Of a DNA stretch of 64,000 bases, positions 35,224 through 42,850 are shown one piece after another. Below the pieces are notes generated by a model, which saw only the letters and a program-made list of their open reading frames with translations, was not told the origin of the DNA and did not search any database. The stretch is from CAVQEK01 sp964596645 (GTDB taxonomy: Bacteria > Bacteroidota > Bacteroidia > Cytophagales > Cyclobacteriaceae). The translations under genes and the position numbers were made by a program. The stretch spans positions 60,815-124,814 of the forward strand of contig CAZQVB010000011.1 in NCBI GenBank assembly GCA_964596645.1. Direction: 5' to 3'. How positions within the stretch are numbered: position 1 is the stretch's first letter; each line of letters begins with the position of its first letter.

Positions 35224-35977
35224 AGCGAAAACGCTGAGTGTTGATGGGTCGGGCCTGTGCGTCAAAAGATTTCTCTGCAAAAAGCACATGACCGGCGGTA
35301 TCCACCATGATCACCGTAGAGCAACGCGTGCCATATCCGCTTATGTTGATAAAGCCGGCGGACAGCTGGTGTTCCAGCTCCGGTGCAAGGCCCGTGTCGG
35401 GGAGATCGGCATACGGTGCCAGCGCGTCATTGCGCAGCAGGTCGAACAGGTTGTGCTCCTCCAGCTGATCGTGTTCGATGAGGGCTTGTAAGCGTTCTTT
35501 TCCACTGCTTACTTTTTGCCAGGGCGTGTCGAGCAGATGATTGCTCAGGCCATGCACACCAAAGGTGATGCGTGTGTGCATGCGCTGTGTATTGGCATAG
35601 TGGTGTATCGTCTTCAGGTCGTCGCTGAGCAATAGGTTGAACCCGTTATAGTGGGCATCCTGTGGCTGCAAACTGGACAGATAGTCATCGGCAGAGACGC
35701 TTTCTGTGAGGTAGTTTTTGGTGAGCATGCCGCGGGATGGTGCGTTGGGCTTTATGTTCCTCAAATCGCGGTAATTTGTTATGGCGGCAAACCGGCCATC
35801 TTTGCGCAGTCCCAGCCAGGTGCCCCCTTCCTGCTGGTCGATACCTGCGAGAATAGCGGGGTGGTTTGTCCAGAAATCAGCCGCGGAGGCAGGCCTGTCG
35901 TAGAATTCATCGCGATTGGCGGCCAGTATAAATGGGTAGCGAGGGTGCGCGTTCAGGGCGAATAATATGAGACACAT
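35198..35977 (-). CDS. NRDE-family (TANGO2-like) protein
   Basis: A 259-residue protein starting at MCLILFALNAHPRYPFILAA. The family is defined by an N-terminal Cys after Met removal, so I chose this ATG over an open codon 60 bases upstream. Other family marks are NRDEFYDRP, the GGTWLGLRKDGRFAAITNYR segment and a late FINISGYGTRCST region. TANGO2/NRDE proteins resemble N-terminal-nucleophile hydrolases. Roles in lipid or haem homeostasis have been proposed, but the reaction is unclear. A perfect -7 promoter element lies 4 bases before the ATG, which suggests a leaderless mRNA. Confidence 0.88.
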   Translation of the reverse strand: MCLILFALNAHPRYPFILAANRDEFYDRPASAADFWTNHPAILAGIDQQEGGTWLGLRKDGRFAAITNYRDLRNIKPNAPSRGMLTKNYLTESVSADDYLSSLQPQDAHYNGFNLLLSDDLKTIHHYANTQRMHTRITFGVHGLSNHLLDTPWQKVSSGKERLQALIEHDQLEEHNLFDLLRNDALAPYADLPDTGLAPELEHQLSAGFINISGYGTRCSTVIMVDTAGHVLFAEKSFDAQARPINTQRFRFSLGQFLG

Positions 35978-35981
35978 GGCG

Positions 35982-35989
35982 CAAAGGTA
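35982..35989 (-). promoter_or_regulatory. Bacteroidota -7 element TACCTTTG adjoining the NRDE start codon
   Basis: An exact TAnnTTTG on the minus strand, with only 4 bases between its G and the ATG. The transcription start would fall at or just beside the A of the ATG. No good -33 TTTG is visible at the usual 19-base spacing. Confidence 0.5.
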
Positions 35990-36102
35990 AATAGCTTTTA
36001 CAATAAGTAGGAAAACGATTGGCAGCCCATCGGCCATTGATCACAGGTCGGTGTATTTACAAAGACTTTCGTGCAAGCCAAACAAATGACTTGGCAATTC
36101 CT

Positions 36103-36110
36103 TAGTTTTG
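36103..36110 (+). promoter_or_regulatory. Bacteroidota -7 element TAGTTTTG upstream of the SerB-SerA fusion
   Basis: An exact TAnnTTTG match, 58 bases before the ATG of the fusion gene. No clear -33 element is visible. Confidence 0.45.
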
Positions 36111-36168
36111 CAGCCTTAATTTCAAATACAGCGACCCTTTTTACCAAACCAATACTTTAGCCTACAGC

Positions 36169-38061
36169 ATGACTGCCAACAAGTATTTCGTCATCGATTT
36201 TGACAGCACGTTCACCCGTGTAGAAGCACTGGATGTGCTCGGTGAAATATCCCTGAAAGGCCAACCGGAAAGAGATGCTGCCCTCAGCGAAATAAAGGAG
36301 ATCACCAATTTGGGTATGGAAGGCAAGATTTCCTTTCGCGATTCGCTGGAGCGGCGCATCGCCCTGCTCAAAGCCAATAAGTCGCACCTTGTGCAGCTTA
36401 TTGAGGAACTGAAAGGTTTGGTGTCAAAGTCATTCATTAGGAACAAGGCATTTTTTCAGGAGAACAAAGATGCGGTCTTCATGATTTCCAATGGGTTCAA
36501 AGACTTTATCGATCCTATAGTGATGGAATACGGCGTGAAGCAGGAGAACATTTTTGCCAATACGTTCCGGTTTGACGACGACGGCAACATCATAGGATTT
36601 GACGATGCCAACGTGCTGTCGGCCAACAACGGCAAGGTATCGCAACTAAAGGCCTTAAACCTGAATGGCGACGTGTATGTGATTGGCGACGGCTATACCG
36701 ACTATGAAATACGGGAAGCCGGGCTGGCCAATAAGTTTTACGCGTTCACTGAAAATATAGAACGCAGCGCCGTAACCGACGTAGCAGATCACATAGCACC
36801 CAGTTTGGACGAAATCCTTTTCCACAACAAAATGAAAGCCTCAGTTTCTTACCCAAAAAACAGGATCAATGTATTGCTGCTGGAAAACGTGCACCCTGCT
36901 GCCGTGAAGCTGCTGAAAGATGAAGGCTATAACGTGGAGGAGTACCCGGCCGGTCTCGATGAAGACGAACTGGCTGAGCGCATACGCAATGTGTCGGTGC
37001 TGGGCATACGCTCCAAAACGCAGGTGACTGAGCGCGTACTGGAAAATGCCAACCGCCTCATGGCCATTGGTGCTTTTTGCATAGGTACCAACCAGATCGA
37101 CCTGCAGGCTTGCCTGAAAAAGGGCATTGCAGTATTCAATGCTCCATTCAGCAATACCCGCTCGGTGGTGGAGCTGGCCATCAGCGAAATCATTTTGCTC
37201 ATGCGCAATCTGCCCGATAAAATACAACGCATGCACGATGGCGTTTGGGACAAAAGTGCCAAAGGCAGCTTCGAAGTACGCGGCAAAAATCTGGGGATCG
37301 TAGGCTATGGCAACATCGGCGCACAACTGTCGGTGCTGGCCGAGGCACTGGGCATGAATGTGTATTATTTCGACATCATTGAACGCCTGGCACTCGGCAA
37401 TGCCAAAAAATGCGAATCGCTGGAAGAGTTGCTGAACAAGTCGGACGTGGTGACGCTGCATGTAGATGGAAGAAAGGAAAACAACATGCTGATAGGGCCA
37501 GAGCAATTTGCTCAAATGCGGCAAGGCGTTATTTTCCTCAACCTCAGCCGCGGCCATGTGGTCGATATAGAAGCGCTCAAGGAAAATATTGACAATGGCA
37601 GAGTGGGTGGCGCGGCCATCGACGTATTTCCGGAAGAACCAAAAAGCAACAAAGATGAATTCATCTCCGCACTGCGCGGCCTGCCCAATGTGATGCTCAC
37701 CCCGCACATCGGGGGCAGCACCCTGGAGGCTCAGGAAAACATCGGAAACTTTGTGCCGGCAAAGATCATCGAGTACATCAATACCGGCAGCACCACCAAC
37801 AGTGTGAACTTCCCTGAAATACAGCTGCCACCATTCGAAGGCGCCCACCGGCTCATGCACATACACCACAATGTGCCAGGCGTGTTGGCCACCATCAACA
37901 ACATCATCGCACGGCACAACCTCAACATACTCGGCCAGTACCTTAAAACCAATGAATCGATCGGCTACCTCATTCTGGCTGTAGATAAGGAATATGACAA
38001 CGATGTAGTCAGCGAACTGAGAAATGTGGAAAACACCATTCGTTTCAGGGTGCTGTATTAA
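36169..38061 (+). CDS. Fused HAD phosphatase (SerB-like) and D-3-phosphoglycerate dehydrogenase (SerA-like)
   Basis: A 630-residue protein joining two serine-biosynthesis modules. Residues about 1-225 form a HAD phosphatase: VIDFDSTFTR with the nucleophile Asp10 and acid/base Asp12, MISNGF near 105 (motif II), and IGDGYTDYEI near 173 (motif IV). Residues about 235-545 form a 2-hydroxyacid dehydrogenase: GIVGYGNIGAQ near 375 binds NAD, LNLSRGHVVD near 455 carries the substrate Arg, and LTPHIGGST near 510 the catalytic His. The final about 75 residues form an ACT domain (HHNVPGVLATINNIIARHNL), probably for feedback by serine. The fusion covers steps 1 and 3 of the pathway. serC is not in the window. 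Similar about 630-residue SerA proteins occur in Bacteroidota. Confidence 0.88.
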   Translation: MTANKYFVIDFDSTFTRVEALDVLGEISLKGQPERDAALSEIKEITNLGMEGKISFRDSLERRIALLKANKSHLVQLIEELKGLVSKSFIRNKAFFQENKDAVFMISNGFKDFIDPIVMEYGVKQENIFANTFRFDDDGNIIGFDDANVLSANNGKVSQLKALNLNGDVYVIGDGYTDYEIREAGLANKFYAFTENIERSAVTDVADHIAPSLDEILFHNKMKASVSYPKNRINVLLLENVHPAAVKLLKDEGYNVEEYPAGLDEDELAERIRNVSVLGIRSKTQVTERVLENANRLMAIGAFCIGTNQIDLQACLKKGIAVFNAPFSNTRSVVELAISEIILLMRNLPDKIQRMHDGVWDKSAKGSFEVRGKNLGIVGYGNIGAQLSVLAEALGMNVYYFDIIERLALGNAKKCESLEELLNKSDVVTLHVDGRKENNMLIGPEQFAQMRQGVIFLNLSRGHVVDIEALKENIDNGRVGGAAIDVFPEEPKSNKDEFISALRGLPNVMLTPHIGGSTLEAQENIGNFVPAKIIEYINTGSTTNSVNFPEIQLPPFEGAHRLMHIHHNVPGVLATINNIIARHNLNILGQYLKTNESIGYLILAVDKEYDNDVVSELRNVENTIRFRVLY

Positions 38062-38121
38062 ATTGCGCAGCCAGAGTAGATATTTTATAATAGAGCACGA
38101 TAAAATTGAGAATAGATGGTT

Positions 38122-38135
38122 TGCACGATCGTGCA
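38122..38135. promoter_or_regulatory. Perfect 14-bp palindrome upstream of gmd
   Basis: TGCACGATCGTGCA lies 25 bases before the gmd ATG. A further half-site AGCACGAT occurs about 25 bases to the left. It has no T-tract, so an operator is more likely than a terminator. Confidence 0.5.
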
Positions 38136-38160
38136 CTATTAAAATTTTTAAACCAGTACA

Positions 38161-39273
38161 ATGAAAAAGGCATTGCTCACGGGCATCACCGGACAGGATG
38201 GCGCCTATCTCACCGAGTTCCTGATCGATAAAGGCTATGAAGTACACGGCATCAAGCGCCGAAGCTCACTTTTCAATACCGATCGCATCGATCATCTCTA
38301 TCAGGATCCGCACGAAACAGACCTTCGTCTCAAGCTGCATTACGGCGACCTCACCGACTCTACCAACATCATACGGGTGATTCAGGAAGTACAGCCCGAC
38401 GAAATTTATAATCTCGGCGCCATGTCGCACGTAAAGGTCAGCTTTGACACGCCCGAGTACACCGCCAATGTGGATGCTGTAGGCACGCTGCGCATTTTGG
38501 AAGCCGTACGCTTGCTGGGGCTCGTAGAAAAAACGCGTGTGTATCAGGCCTCCACTTCAGAGCTGTATGGCAAGGTGCAGGAAGTGCCGCAAAGTGAGAC
38601 CACGCCTTTTTATCCGCGGTCGCCCTACGCAGTAGCCAAGATGTATGCCTACTGGATCACCGTAAACTACCGCGAGGCCTACAATATGTTTGCCTGCAAC
38701 GGCATACTGTTCAATCATGAGTCGCCCCTGCGTGGTGAAACTTTCGTGACACGCAAGATTACCCGTGCCGTGTCGCGCATTGCCCTTGGCCTGCAAGACA
38801 GAATGTACCTGGGCAATCTCGATGCAAAAAGAGATTGGGGCCATGCGCGGGATTATGTGCATGCCATGTGGCTGATGTTGCAACAAGACGAGCCGGAAGA
38901 TTTTGTGATTGCTACGGGCGTCACCACCTCAGTGCGCGATTTTTTGAAGGCGAGTTTTGCTGAGCTGGGTATCTCGCTGGCCTTTGAAGGTAAGGGGGTA
39001 GATGAAATCGGAATGGTCGCTTCTTGCAGCAACCCGGAATATAAGCTGGCCGAGGGGCATGTGGTGGTAAGGATAGACCCCAGCTACTACAGGCCTACCG
39101 AGGTGGAGTTGCTGATCGGCGACCCGCGCAAGGCCAATGAGAAGCTGGGCTGGAAGCCTGCCTATGATCTGGCCAAGCTGGTAAAAGACATGATGTGGGC
39201 AGATATCGAGCTGTTCAAAAGAGATAAGTTTTTGCTCAAAGGCGGCCATAAGATTTTTAACTACCACGAGTAA
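38161..39273 (+). CDS. gmd: GDP-mannose 4,6-dehydratase
   Basis: A 370-residue SDR that converts GDP-D-mannose to GDP-4-keto-6-deoxymannose. It has TGITGQDGAYLTEFLIDKGY (NADP loop), GIKRRSSLFNTDRIDHLY, the catalytic STSELYGKVQ and YPRSPYAVAKMYAYW (Tyr and Lys), and NGILFNHESPLRGETFVTRK, all strongly conserved in Gmd. The length is normal. It feeds the next enzyme to make GDP-L-fucose for surface glycans. The stop and the next start overlap as TAATG, so translation of the two genes is coupled. A 14-bp palindrome upstream may control the operon. Confidence 0.95.
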   Translation: MKKALLTGITGQDGAYLTEFLIDKGYEVHGIKRRSSLFNTDRIDHLYQDPHETDLRLKLHYGDLTDSTNIIRVIQEVQPDEIYNLGAMSHVKVSFDTPEYTANVDAVGTLRILEAVRLLGLVEKTRVYQASTSELYGKVQEVPQSETTPFYPRSPYAVAKMYAYWITVNYREAYNMFACNGILFNHESPLRGETFVTRKITRAVSRIALGLQDRMYLGNLDAKRDWGHARDYVHAMWLMLQQDEPEDFVIATGVTTSVRDFLKASFAELGISLAFEGKGVDEIGMVASCSNPEYKLAEGHVVVRIDPSYYRPTEVELLIGDPRKANEKLGWKPAYDLAKLVKDMMWADIELFKRDKFLLKGGHKIFNYHE

Positions 39274-40247
39274 TGATGCATCCCGATCAAAAAGTATATG
39301 TGGCAGGCCATCGTGGCATGGTGGGCTCGGCCATTGTACGCCGCTTGAAAGAAGAAAATTATACCAACATCATCACGCGCACATCTTCCCAACTCGACTT
39401 GCGCAACCAGCAGGCAGTGGTCGATTTTTTTGCAGAAGAAAAGCCTGAAATCGTATTCTTGGCAGCCGCCAAAGTGGGGGGCATAGTGGCCAACAATACC
39501 TACCGGGCAGATTTTCTGTACGAGAACCTGATGATCCAGAGCAATGTCATTCACCAAAGCTATGTGGCGGGTGTAAAGAAATTAATGTTTCTCGGCAGCT
39601 CCTGCATTTACCCAAAGCTGGCACCACAGCCCCTCAAAGAAGAGTACCTGCTCACCGGCTTGCTGGAACCCACCAATGAGCCCTACGCCATAGCCAAAAT
39701 TGCCGGTATAAAAATGTGCGATGCCTATCGCAGCCAGTACGAGTGCAACTTCATANNNNNNNNNNNNNNNNNNNNGTATGGCCCCAACGACAACTACGAT
39801 CTGAATAACTCCCACGTATTGCCGGCCCTTATTCGCAAGTTTTATGAAGCACAAAAGGAGCATAAGCCATCTGTGGAAATATGGGGGAGTGGAGCACCTC
39901 TGCGGGAATTTATGCATGTAGACGACCTGGCTGAGGCTTGCGTGTTTTTGATGAAAAGCTATGATGAACCTGGGTTTGTAAATATTGGCACCGGCAGCGA
40001 TATCTCCATCAGGGAGTTGGCCCTGCTGATAAAAAAGGTAGCCGGATACGAAGGCGAGCTAAGGTTTGACAGCAGCAAGCCAGACGGTACGCCGCGAAAA
40101 CTGATGGATGTGAGCCGGCTGCGCAAGCAAGGCTTCAGCCCCACCATTGATCTGGCAACCGGGGTAAGGCAGGTGTACGAATCGTATAGAAGGGAGAGAG
40201 AAAAAAATAACCCATTGAGTCAAGAGGCTAATTCAAACCCGCAATAA
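39273..40247 (+). CDS. fcl: GDP-L-fucose synthase (contains an assembly gap)
   Basis: A 324-residue SDR epimerase/reductase that completes GDP-L-fucose. Motifs: VAGHRGMVGSAIVRRL cofactor loop, FLAAAKVGGIVANNTYRADF, LGSSCIYPKLAPQPLKEEYL, and EPYAIAKIAG with catalytic Tyr/Lys. Twenty Ns interrupt it between NFI and YGPNDNYD. The family reads S-V-M-P-T-N-L there, which needs 21 bases. The gap plus the next G gives exactly seven codons, so the gap length is right and the frame is kept. Its ATG overlaps the gmd stop. A second ATG follows one codon later. Confidence 0.93.
   Translation: MMHPDQKVYVAGHRGMVGSAIVRRLKEENYTNIITRTSSQLDLRNQQAVVDFFAEEKPEIVFLAAAKVGGIVANNTYRADFLYENLMIQSNVIHQSYVAGVKKLMFLGSSCIYPKLAPQPLKEEYLLTGLLEPTNEPYAIAKIAGIKMCDAYRSQYECNFIXXXXXXXYGPNDNYDLNNSHVLPALIRKFYEAQKEHKPSVEIWGSGAPLREFMHVDDLAEACVFLMKSYDEPGFVNIGTGSDISIRELALLIKKVAGYEGELRFDSSKPDGTPRKLMDVSRLRKQGFSPTIDLATGVRQVYESYRREREKNNPLSQEANSNPQ
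39756..39775. other. Assembly gap (20 N) in fcl
   Basis: A run of N whose length exactly fits the seven conserved residues expected at this point of GDP-L-fucose synthases. Confidence 0.9.
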
Positions 40248-40587
40248 AACAGGATTTGGGCTGCCCGCACTTCGCAACCTTCCACTGTTAACTTCCGAAT
40301 GAACGAAAGATTGCGCCAAAGGCGCAATTGAGGCCTGGTTTTGAAGGAAAGCTTACCCGGTCAATAAAATAGTGTTCGGTTTGAACGCTCAAAACTTGAC
40401 ACCAATGGGTATATCTTTAAAGAACTTTTTCTTACCAACGAAGGTACGCAGTTAGTGTTCCGCGCAGGCAATAATAAGTTTCAAATATATCGAATTTGCC
40501 CAGGCATGTACAAGGGTGCAACCAAAAAGAGCGGGGATATACCCAACGTACTTCCAGCTTGGTGACAGCGCCGCGTACCCGATCAGT
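40248..40587. other. Intergenic stretch between fcl and groEL, no gene
   Basis: I see no convincing gene on either strand. A short perfect hairpin, ATTGCGCC-AAA-GGCGCAAT (40310-40328), lies 62 bases after the fcl stop and could end that transcript, but only a weak T-stretch (GGTTTT) follows. The rest is of mixed composition without repeats. Confidence 0.5.
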
Positions 40588-40621
40588 AAAAAAAGAAGGT
40601 CTCGCCATATTGACGAGACCT
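40588..40621 (-). terminator. Rho-independent terminator of groES-groEL
   Basis: On the minus strand, AGGTCTCG and CGAGACCT form a perfect 8-bp stem with a 9-base loop, followed by TCTTTTTTT. It lies about 40 bases beyond the groEL stop. Confidence 0.85.
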
Positions 40622-40662
40622 CCGTATGACACGACCTACCGATCGTGATGTAATTTCTACTC

Positions 40663-42297
40663 TTACATCATGCCGCCCATTCCACCAGGACCGCCCGCCG
40701 GCATGGCCGGTGCTTTGTCATCTTCAGGAATGTCAGATACCACGCATTCTGTGGTAAGCAGCAATGATGCGATTGAGGCTGCATTCTCCAACGCCAGGCG
40801 AGTCACCTTGGTTGGGTCGATGATGCCAGCCGCTATCAGGTTTTCAAACTTATCTTCACGGGCGTTGTAGCCGAAGTCGTCTTTACCTTCTTTCACCCGC
40901 TGAATGATCACCGAACCTTCGCCACCCGCGTTCTCTACGATGGTACGAAGGGGAGCTTCTACAGCCACGCGTATTATGTTCAAGCCAGTTTGCTGATCTT
41001 CGTTTTCTACTTCCAAGCCATCGAGTACGGATACTGAACGAACCAGCGCTACACCACCTCCGGCAACTATGCCTTCTTGTACGGCAGCCCGTGTTGCGTG
41101 CAGTGCATCGTCTACGCGGTCTTTCTTCTCTTTCATCTCTACTTCGGTAGCAGCACCAATGTAGAGTATGGCTACACCGCCAGACAGTTTTGCCAGACGC
41201 TCTTGCAGCTTTTCTCTGTCGTAATCAGACGTGGTGGTTTCGATCTGTGATTTGATCTGATTAACGCGCGCGTCGATTTCTTCTTTTTTGCCATCGCCAT
41301 TCACGATCACCGTGTTGTCTTTGTCGATGTTCACTTTCTCGGCAGTACCCAGGTAGTCGAGGGTAGCATTTTCGAGTTTGTAGCCGCGCTCTTCAGAGAT
41401 CACGGTTCCGCCGGTGAGTATGGCTATGTCTTCCAGCATCGCTTTTCTGCGGTCGCCGAAGCCTGGGGCTTTTACGGCAGCCACTTTCAGTGATCCGCGT
41501 ATTTTGTTCACTACCAATGTGGCCAGTGCTTCACCGTCTACATCTTCAGCGATGATCACCAGGGGCTTACCGGTCTGAGCTACAGCTTCCAGTACAGGAA
41601 GCAATTCTTTCATGGCCGATACTTTCTTGTCATATATCAAGATGTACGGGCTTTCCAGCTCAGCTTCCATTTTCTCGGTATTGGTCACGAAGTAGGGCGA
41701 CAGGTAGCCGCGGTCAAACTCCATACCTTCCACGGTTTTCACTTCTGTCTCAGTGCCTTTGGCCTCTTCTACAGTGATTACGCCGTCTTTACCAACTTTC
41801 TCCATAGCCTCGGCAATCATGTCACCGATTTCTTTGTCGTTGTTGGCAGAGATGGTGGCTACCTGTGCTATTTCGTTGGAGCTGGATATGGTCTTCGATT
41901 GCTCTCTCAGGTGCTGCACTATAGCGCTCACGCCTTTGTCGATGCCGCGCTTCAAATCCATTGGGTTGGCACCTGCTGCTACGTTTTTGATGCCGTAGTT
42001 GAAGATGGCCTGTGTAAGTACGGTGGCTGTGGTGGTGCCATCGCCTGCGTCGTCGGCGGTTTTGGAAGCCACTTCCTTCACCAACTGGGCGCCCATGTTT
42101 TCGATGGGGTCTTTCAATTCTACTTCTTTGGCTACGGTTACACCGTCTTTGGTAACGACCGGTGCGCCAAATTTTTTGTCGAGTATTACATTTCGACCTT
42201 TAGGTCCGAGGGTCACTTTCACAGCGTCAGCGATGATCTCTACGCCTCTTTTTAGCTTGTCCCTCGCTTCGGTATTGAAAAGAATATCTTTTGCCAT
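40663..42297 (-). CDS. groEL: 60 kDa chaperonin GroEL
   Basis: A 544-residue chaperonin. It is nearly canonical from MAKDILFNTEARDKLKRGVE through the ATP-binding VTLGPKGRNVILDKKFG and AGDGTTTATVLTQ (catalytic Asp in the DGTTT motif) to the Gly/Met-rich tail PAMPAGGPGGMGGMM. It folds cytosolic proteins in a double ring with GroES. It lies 42 bases downstream of groES in the same operon and ends in a strong terminator. There is nothing odd in length or motifs. Confidence 0.98.
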   Translation of the reverse strand: MAKDILFNTEARDKLKRGVEIIADAVKVTLGPKGRNVILDKKFGAPVVTKDGVTVAKEVELKDPIENMGAQLVKEVASKTADDAGDGTTTATVLTQAIFNYGIKNVAAGANPMDLKRGIDKGVSAIVQHLREQSKTISSSNEIAQVATISANNDKEIGDMIAEAMEKVGKDGVITVEEAKGTETEVKTVEGMEFDRGYLSPYFVTNTEKMEAELESPYILIYDKKVSAMKELLPVLEAVAQTGKPLVIIAEDVDGEALATLVVNKIRGSLKVAAVKAPGFGDRRKAMLEDIAILTGGTVISEERGYKLENATLDYLGTAEKVNIDKDNTVIVNGDGKKEEIDARVNQIKSQIETTTSDYDREKLQERLAKLSGGVAILYIGAATEVEMKEKKDRVDDALHATRAAVQEGIVAGGGVALVRSVSVLDGLEVENEDQQTGLNIIRVAVEAPLRTIVENAGGEGSVIIQRVKEGKDDFGYNAREDKFENLIAAGIIDPTKVTRLALENAASIASLLLTTECVVSDIPEDDKAPAMPAGGPGGMGGMM

Positions 42298-42339
42298 TGT
42301 AATTCAGATTTTAATTTAGAATGATTGAAATGCTGATGA

Positions 42340-42618
42340 TTAGATGATTGCAAAAATGTCTGATTCTCTCATGACGAGATAATCTTTTCCTTCTACGGTA
42401 AGCTCAGTGCCGGCATATTTGCCATAAAGCACCTGGTCGCCGACTTTTACGGTAAGTGGCTCGTCTTTCTTGCCCTCACCGATGGCGACGATGTGTCCTT
42501 TTTGCGGTTTTTCTTTGGCAGTGTCTGGAATAATAATTCCGGATGCGGTTTTCTCTTCTGCAGCAGCAGGCTCTACCAGAACCCTATCTGCAAGCGGTTT
42601 GATATTTACTTTCGACAT
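42340..42618 (-). CDS. groES: 10 kDa co-chaperonin GroES
   Basis: A 92-residue co-chaperonin lid. Motifs: NIKPLADRVLVEPAAAEEKT at the N-terminus, the mobile loop TASGIIIPDTAKEKPQKG, and VGDQVLYGKYAGTEL in the barrel. It is first in the groES-groEL operon. Upstream on the minus strand lie a TTGGCAC element resembling a sigma-54 -24 box and a TGACAG-N6-CTGTCA inverted repeat. These are probably part of its stress control. Confidence 0.97.
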   Translation of the reverse strand: MSKVNIKPLADRVLVEPAAAEEKTASGIIIPDTAKEKPQKGHIVAIGEGKKDEPLTVKVGDQVLYGKYAGTELTVEGKDYLVMRESDIFAII

Positions 42619-42675
42619 TTTTGTAATAGATTTTAATTTTAGATAAGCATTAGTTTCTAATCTGTGGCATACATC

Positions 42676-42692
42676 ATCACTTCCTGTGCCAA
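42676..42692 (-). promoter_or_regulatory. Candidate sigma-54-type promoter of groES
   Basis: On the minus strand, TTGGCAC-AGGAA-GTGAT matches the -24 half of the consensus fully and the -12 half (TTGC.) only partly. It lies about 58 bases before the groES start. Confidence 0.35.
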
Positions 42693-42711
42693 TGCCTGAT
42701 ATGGGACGGAT

Positions 42712-42729
42712 TGACAGACACGCCTGTCA
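42712..42729. promoter_or_regulatory. Inverted repeat TGACAG-N6-CTGTCA upstream of groES
   Basis: Perfect 6-bp arms, centred about 100 bases before the groES ATG and about 20 bases upstream of the candidate promoter. It is a plausible activator or repressor site for heat-shock control. Confidence 0.45.
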
Positions 42730-42791
42730 TATTTTCACGCAAACCCTACATGTCATGTCAGGTAATTAAGTACCAATCCTGCTGCCGTGCA

Positions 42792-42820
42792 TTGACAGTC
42801 ATTGTTGCATTGGCTATATT
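42792..42820 (+). promoter_or_regulatory. Classical-looking promoter TTGACA-N17-TATATT
   Basis: An exact -35 TTGACA, a 17-base spacer and TATATT precede the unknown gene by 30 bases. TATATTTTG is also close to the Bacteroidota -7 element, so either sigma class could read it. Confidence 0.5.
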
Positions 42821-42850
42821 TTGCTTGGTTGGGTCTTAAAATACTGTGAA

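Noticed and set aside
36841..38247. 468-codon open frame on the minus strand
   Set aside because: It is antisense to the SerB-SerA fusion and the start of gmd. No domain is recognisable.
40432..40632. Possible 66-residue minus-strand gene before the groEL terminator
   Set aside because: It runs through the terminator hairpin and has no recognisable family features.
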